Shown here: one piece after another, positions 60,314-64,000 of the stretch
Position numbering within the stretch: the stretch's first letter is position 1
Layout: each line of letters opens with the position of its first letter
Origin: Stigonema ocellatum SAG 48.90 = DSM 106950
GTDB taxonomy: Bacteria > Cyanobacteriota > Cyanobacteriia > Cyanobacteriales > Nostocaceae
Direction of reading: 5' to 3'
Length of the DNA: 64,000 nucleotides
Assembly (NCBI GenBank): GCA_016903675.1
Contig: JADQBA010000020.1
Coordinates: forward strand, 29,587 to 93,586
The notes under the pieces: generated by a model
What the model was told of the DNA's origin: nothing
What the model saw: the letters and a program-made list of their open reading frames with translations, nothing else
The model's database searches: none
Made by a program: the position numbers and the translations under genes

Positions 60314-60395
60314 CAATACGGTTCAGTAGAGACGCGATTAATCGCGTCTCTACATAGGTTGAGGGTACGTAAATTATCTTAACTGAACCGTATTA
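60314..60395. mobile_element. Element A copy 4 with 10-bp target duplication
   Basis: CAATACGGTTCAGT at the left and its near-complement ending at 60395. CCCTTAAACC is duplicated at 60304-60313 and 60396-60405. The interior holds the perfect palindrome GTAGAGACGCGATT/AATCGCGTCTCTAC (60326-60353). The outermost right base is A instead of G. Confidence 0.85.
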
Positions 60396-60430
60396 CCCTT
60401 AAACCTTAATTACGAATTACGAATTACGAA

Positions 60431-61279
60431 TTACGAATTATTAAAATCCGTACTCGCTGCAACTTGCTCCCAAGCATCTAACTCAGCAGTCAGTGACTCA
60501 ATCTTCTGGCGAAACTTGCTGTAGGCATACTTTCCAAGCACCAACCGCCTTGGGGGATTTGCGGAATTAACAACTTGGATGATCACTTGTGCAGCTTTAT
60601 CTGGGTCACCTGGCTGACGACCCTCAATCTTGTCAAGAAACTGTAGGAACTTGCCAACGGTTTCTTTATATACATCCATACTATGTTCGGCTCTGTCAAG
60701 AGAGCGTCCGATAAAATCAGTACGGAAGGGACCAGGCTCCACAATTGTCACTTTGATACCAAAAGGTGCAACTTCACCATGTACCGCTTCCGATACCCCT
60801 TCTAGAGCGAACTTAGCACCACCATAAATGGAAAAACCCAGTTCATTGGAAAATCCGGCAATTGCAGACATATTCAGAATATGTCCTGTTTTTTGTTGCC
60901 GCATAATTGGTAGAACAGCCCGCATCATATTGATAGCACCGAAGAGGTTAGTCTCAAAGTTACGCCGGATCTGCTCCTCACTGACTTCTTCCAGCGCACC
61001 AATCAAACCATAGCCGGCGTTGTTGACAAGTACATCAATACGGCCAAACGCTTCTAGGGCTGCATCTACTGCTGCTTTGACTTCCGTTAAATTAGTAACA
61101 TCTAAGCGGACAGCCTTGGCGGTTTCTGGGTATTCACTAGTAAGGTCGTTTAATTGTTCTGGTCTACGGGCGGTGGCGATGAGGGAATCGCCGTGCTTGA
61201 GGACTGCTTCAGCTAGGGCGCGTCCAAACCCAGTAGAACTACCAGTAATTAACCAAACTTTTGCTTCGTTATTAGACAT
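60431..61279 (-). CDS. SDR family oxidoreductase
   Basis: 282 residues. Classical short-chain dehydrogenase: TGSSTGFGRALAEAVL cofactor loop, ATARRPEQL, DVLVNNAGYG, NMSAIAGFSNELGFSIYGGAKFAL with the catalytic Tyr-x3-Lys, and VEPGPFRTDF. The Arg-Arg after the second strand favours NADPH. The substrate is unknown. Its start overlaps the 3' end of a truncated NmrA-like gene on the same strand, and a small barrel protein precedes both, suggesting one operon, partly decayed. Confidence 0.93.
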   Translation of the reverse strand: MSNNEAKVWLITGSSTGFGRALAEAVLKHGDSLIATARRPEQLNDLTSEYPETAKAVRLDVTNLTEVKAAVDAALEAFGRIDVLVNNAGYGLIGALEEVSEEQIRRNFETNLFGAINMMRAVLPIMRQQKTGHILNMSAIAGFSNELGFSIYGGAKFALEGVSEAVHGEVAPFGIKVTIVEPGPFRTDFIGRSLDRAEHSMDVYKETVGKFLQFLDKIEGRQPGDPDKAAQVIIQVVNSANPPRRLVLGKYAYSKFRQKIESLTAELDAWEQVAASTDFNNS

Positions 61280-61544
61280 TGCAAATCACCGTATGAGAGG
61301 GGGAGTGGGTAGTTGTGATGAATTCATATGGGGGTGCTTTTTCGTAGGTCGATAGGTCATCAAGGTCAAGATGCACAGTCGCAATTCCCCGTTTTGCGAA
61401 GGTGCCAGCTTGTTCAGGTTTACGAACTGCAACGCGGATCTCAATATCGTCTGGACCACCATCAAGTTCAAGCAAGTTGACGAGGTGAGAACCTGTTCTG
61501 CCGGTGGCACCAAGAATCAAAGCAACAGGATTGGAAGTAGTCAT
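61272..61544 (-). pseudogene. N-terminal fragment of NmrA-family NAD(P)-binding protein
   Basis: 90 codons. It begins with a Rossmann motif LILGATGRTGSHLVNLL and continues EIRVAVRKPEQAGTFAKRGIATVHLDLDDLSTYEKA, exactly as NmrA/NAD(P)H-binding proteins do, then loses similarity (PPYEFITTTHSPSHTVICNV) and stops. Family members are about 280-300 residues. The substrate-binding half is gone, so this is a remnant. The break point falls just before the overlap with the SDR start, consistent with an internal deletion joining the two genes. Confidence 0.8.
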
Positions 61545-61556
61545 TATTTCCTCTGT

Positions 61557-61847
61557 TTACTTAGCAAATAATTCTGCGATTCCTGTGTAAGGGGCTAGAG
61601 GAATAACTTCGCATTGCAGCACCCCTGCTTGTACCATCGGTAACTGCGTCACTGCGCTATTCACTGCTTCCAGATTGGATGCTTCAAAGAGCAGTACTGC
61701 GCCACTGTTGTCGGCAAAATAGTGTACCGTGCGAACTAGGTCCGCTGCGTAGTATTCCCAAACTTTTGCGGCTTCAGGTTTTACTAGAGGTAAAACCTTC
61801 TCAATTGCAGTGCCTGCAATTACCCGAGCGATGACCAAAACTTGCAT
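61557..61847 (-). CDS. Small ferredoxin-like (YciI/muconolactone-isomerase-like) protein
   Basis: 96 residues from ATG 61847 (MQVLVIARV); a longer frame up to 61901 exists but AAGGAAGAGG seven bases before this ATG favours the shorter start. The pattern QVLVIARVIAGT..., AVLLFEASNLEAVNSAVTQLPMVQAGVLQCEVIPLAPY is that of small dimeric alpha-beta barrel proteins such as muconolactone isomerase or YciI. Reaction unknown. It precedes the NmrA fragment by 12 bases on the same strand. Confidence 0.65.
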   Translation of the reverse strand: MQVLVIARVIAGTAIEKVLPLVKPEAAKVWEYYAADLVRTVHYFADNSGAVLLFEASNLEAVNSAVTQLPMVQAGVLQCEVIPLAPYTGIAELFAK

Positions 61848-62211
61848 AACAACCTCTTCCTTTCTTTCAAGAATTTTAACTATTTCCGGCAGAAGTCCCA
61901 CACCCTATCTGATCGCGGATGGGTGTCGGGATGAATGACCGGGCAATGACGAAAACATCCCCTCACGACAATGACCGCAGGTCAGCCCCTTCGGGGCGAA
62001 GCGACGTGGCGGGGGTGGTTGAGGAGTTGCCAACTTCGGGGATTTTCAACGAATCAATTAACTCATCAATTACTTGAGTCAACCCCTATGTTCCATTCAA
62101 AATTAAAAATTAAAAATTAAAAATTTAGAACCCCATAAATAAATAATGGTGCTTGTAGTAAGGACGTAGTAGTTATTGCACCCTCCGGGTGACGCTCGTT
62201 CGCCTTTGGCG

Positions 62212-62287
62212 TCGCCCCTTGGGCGAAGACTCGCTAACGCTACGCTATCGCTAACGCTGCGCTAACGCTACCGCTTCGCTAACGTCA
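62212..62287. repeat. CGCTAACG-type tandem repeats
   Basis: Six or more imperfect CGCTAACGCTACG units, GC-rich against an AT-rich background, of a type seen dispersed in cyanobacterial genomes. Confidence 0.7.
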
Positions 62288-62496
62288 GTTGCTCCACTTG
62301 GGGAGACCCCAAGACCGCACTGACTCACTACGTGTGTTTATCGGACATTTTTTTCATTTTCCATAAATGAATTTAGTTGCTCTGTATCCCAACTGAGCAA
62401 TTCAAAATTATTTCTTAAATGAGCGAATTTTGAATGAGCGAATTTTGAATTCAAAAAATGGTCATTGTATGCTTCGCGGATCGTGAAACGTATAAG

Positions 62497-62516
62497 CGAA
62501 GCTTATTCAAGCTTCG
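62497..62516. repeat. Hairpin near the TnpB left end
   Basis: CGAAGCTT/AAGCTTCG with a four-base loop, 108 bases before tnpB. A subterminal hairpin is expected at the left end of IS200/IS605-type elements. The boundary is not proven. Confidence 0.4.
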
Positions 62517-62623
62517 TTCTTTTGTTTTAACTCTGATGTATTTATCTTTCATTTTTTTCGTCATCACTTCCTCGCCATGCTAACATACTTATAACGAACA
62601 AAAACCAAGGAGGTGAGACAAGA

Positions 62624-64000
62624 ATGAAGGTTAGCTATCAATATCGCATCAAGCCTAATACTGAACAAAAACTTAGACTTAACCATGTTAGAAGATTGTG
62701 CCAGTATATTTATAACAGGATGTTGGGAGATAAATTAGATTGGTGGGAGAACAATCGTTGTCCCATAAATAGCTGTTCAATGATCTCTTGTCCACTTCCA
62801 GAATTTAGAGTTAATCCTAACTACAATACCCATCAAGACTTATTACCCTTTCTCAAGTCAGACTTGATTCTTGTCGAGTGGTCTGGAGAGTTATTAAACC
62901 TTGAAGATGTTTACTCACAGGTTTTACAGGATACTGTAAAAAGAGTTCACAAGGCAATTGACCGTTACATCAAAGGCGATAAAAACGGCAACCGGAGTGG
63001 TAAACCAAGATTCAAATCAGAATCGAGTTTCAAGTCATTTACTTATCCTCAAGCTTTGGATAGTTGGATTAAAGGAAATTTTATTAAGCTACCTAAGATA
63101 GGGTTCGTAGAAATTATTCTTCACCGTCCTCTGCCAGATGGGTTCAAGGTCAAAACCTGCATTGTTTCAAAGAAAGCTGATGGTTGGTATATAACTTTAT
63201 CCTTGTCAGACAAATCAGTACCTGATGCTCCATCAACAGAAATTATTCCAACCATTGTGAATTCTAGTGGCTTAGATGCGGTATTAGAAGGAGATGTTTT
63301 TGTTGCTACTTCTGAAGGTGAATTGTTACCCTCAGTAAAAGCATTTCGTAAAAACCAAGATAAACTAGCAAAAATATCGAAGAAAAAGTCAATTAAGAAA
63401 AAAGGGTCTGCTCAAAGACGTAAGCTAGCGAGTCAGGAAGCTAAGTTACATCAGAAAATAGCACGCTCCCGTAAAGATCATCACTTCAAAACAAGTCATC
63501 AGTTAACAAGAACTGGTAAAAAGATATTTTTTGTAGAGAACTTAGACTTAAAAAATCTCACTAAACGAAATAAATCTAAGCAAGATGAAAATGGAAAATT
63601 CTTACCAAACAACCAAGCTCAAAAAAGTGGGTTAAACAAAAGTTTTTTAGATGCAGGCTTTGGGCAGTTTGTTGATATTTTGTCTTACATAGTCGAGAAA
63701 ACTGGGGGACAAGTTATCAAGGTAAAACCGAACTACACAAGCCAAATTTGTTGCAATTGTGACGCCTATGTCCCTAAAGAGTTGTCAGATAGGATTCACG
63801 ATTGTAAAGTGTGCAATGTTGGCATTATATGCCGTGATATCAACGCGGCAGTCAACATAAAACGAGTAGGGTTGGGAGTTTTCCCTACTATAAAAAGCCG
63901 TCGGGGGAAATTGATGATAGAATCTTCGGGTTCTATGAGTACCCTCAAGGAAATTCGGGTGCGATTCGTTCAGCCTAAACCCGAAAGGGGAGGATGGCTG
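62624..64000 (+). CDS. tnpB: RNA-guided nuclease TnpB (IS200/IS605-type), 3' end outside the window
   Basis: Open from ATG 62624 to the window end (459 codons, no stop), with GGAGGTGA thirteen bases before the ATG. Begins MKVSYQYRIKPNTEQKLRL, followed by a helical REC-like region and the RuvC parts: SSGLDAVLE (first Asp), FFVENLDLKNL (Glu), a zinc site CCNC and CKVC, and CRDINAAVNIKRVGLG (last Asp). All three catalytic acids look present. TnpB nucleases use a guide RNA from the element's right end. No tnpA is visible upstream, so it is an orphan tnpB or the IS1341-like form. Confidence 0.92.
   Translation, partial: MKVSYQYRIKPNTEQKLRLNHVRRLCQYIYNRMLGDKLDWWENNRCPINSCSMISCPLPEFRVNPNYNTHQDLLPFLKSDLILVEWSGELLNLEDVYSQVLQDTVKRVHKAIDRYIKGDKNGNRSGKPRFKSESSFKSFTYPQALDSWIKGNFIKLPKIGFVEIILHRPLPDGFKVKTCIVSKKADGWYITLSLSDKSVPDAPSTEIIPTIVNSSGLDAVLEGDVFVATSEGELLPSVKAFRKNQDKLAKISKKKSIKKKGSAQRRKLASQEAKLHQKIARSRKDHHFKTSHQLTRTGKKIFFVENLDLKNLTKRNKSKQDENGKFLPNNQAQKSGLNKSFLDAGFGQFVDILSYIVEKTGGQVIKVKPNYTSQICCNCDAYVPKELSDRIHDCKVCNVGIICRDINAAVNIKRVGLGVFPTIKSRRGKLMIESSGSMSTLKEIRVRFVQPKPERGGWL

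Larger units (their letters stand above)
61848..62623. other. Intergenic region with GC-rich repeat and transposon end
   Basis: It contains AAAAATT tandem units (62098-62125), a cluster of CGCTAACGCTACGCT-type repeats (62215-62287), and hairpin CGAAGCTT/AAGCTTCG (62497-62516) that may belong to the left end of the TnpB element. No other gene is seen. Confidence 0.6.

Overview
The window reads as a chromosome segment of a filamentous, probably heterocyst-forming cyanobacterium (Nostocales-like). This is inferred from frequent GCGATCGC (HIP1) sites, many heptanucleotide tandem repeats (GGGGAGT, TTAGGAG and GAATTAT types), a XisH/XisI pair, a SomA-like iron uptake porin, LabA, and many GAF, receiver, CHASE2 and FHA signalling proteins. 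No species can be named from sequence alone.

Layout. 0-8 kb: an OmpR-type regulator, a DUF6761 protein, the porin, a DUF6671 protein, monothiol glutaredoxin beside BolA, a secreted hypothetical, PlsC and TadA. 8-17.7 kb: an FHA-linked class A penicillin-binding protein, a secreted Pro/Thr-rich repeat protein, LspA, BioY and a complete pstSCAB phosphate operon. 17.8-30 kb: tRNA-Gly, a TonB-like protein, a seven-module REC-GAF-GAF-kinase-REC-cyclase protein, a GNAT acetyltransferase, HisC and two tandem glutathione-reductase-like enzymes. 30-36 kb is an accessory stretch: small ORFs, a Panacea (SocA-like) toxin-antitoxin pair, a DUF433/DUF5615 pair whose toxin is destroyed by a hairpin-rich repeat, a sugar porter, and XisH/XisI. 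36-39.1 kb: an SPFH-FHA fusion, a TROVE-vWA Ro60-like protein (Rsr), and just upstream of rsr on the same strand a 128-nt RNA with tRNA acceptor, D and T arms but a long helical module in place of the anticodon arm. This matches the YrlA class of bacterial Y RNA. 39.7-52.7 kb: mainly housekeeping genes (PyrD, DUF2256, isoaspartyl peptidase, GlmU, MnmD, sulfurtransferase) plus a GAF protein, a REC-HD-GYP protein and an outer-membrane barrel. 53.4-57.1 kb: a FecR protein convergent with a CHASE2-Ser/Thr kinase. 58-64 kb: LabA, LeuA, a decayed SDR/NmrA cluster and a TnpB gene running off the window.

The intergenic DNA is unusually informative. A small inverted-repeat element (termini CAATACGGTTCAGTTAA) occurs four times, three with perfect 10-bp target duplications, carrying different palindromes inside. 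Two copies landed independently in a second element (TATAGCAATCC termini), and a third copy of that second element preserves the empty site. Two hairpin families show compensatory base changes between copies. Heptamer repeats have spread into at least three coding regions.

How the genes work together: clear functional units are pstSCAB (phosphate import), grxD-bolA (Fe-S handling), rsr with its Y RNA (RNA quality control), the Panacea pair (toxin neutralisation), xisH-xisI, and possibly the barrel/FecR/CHASE2-kinase group (envelope sensing).
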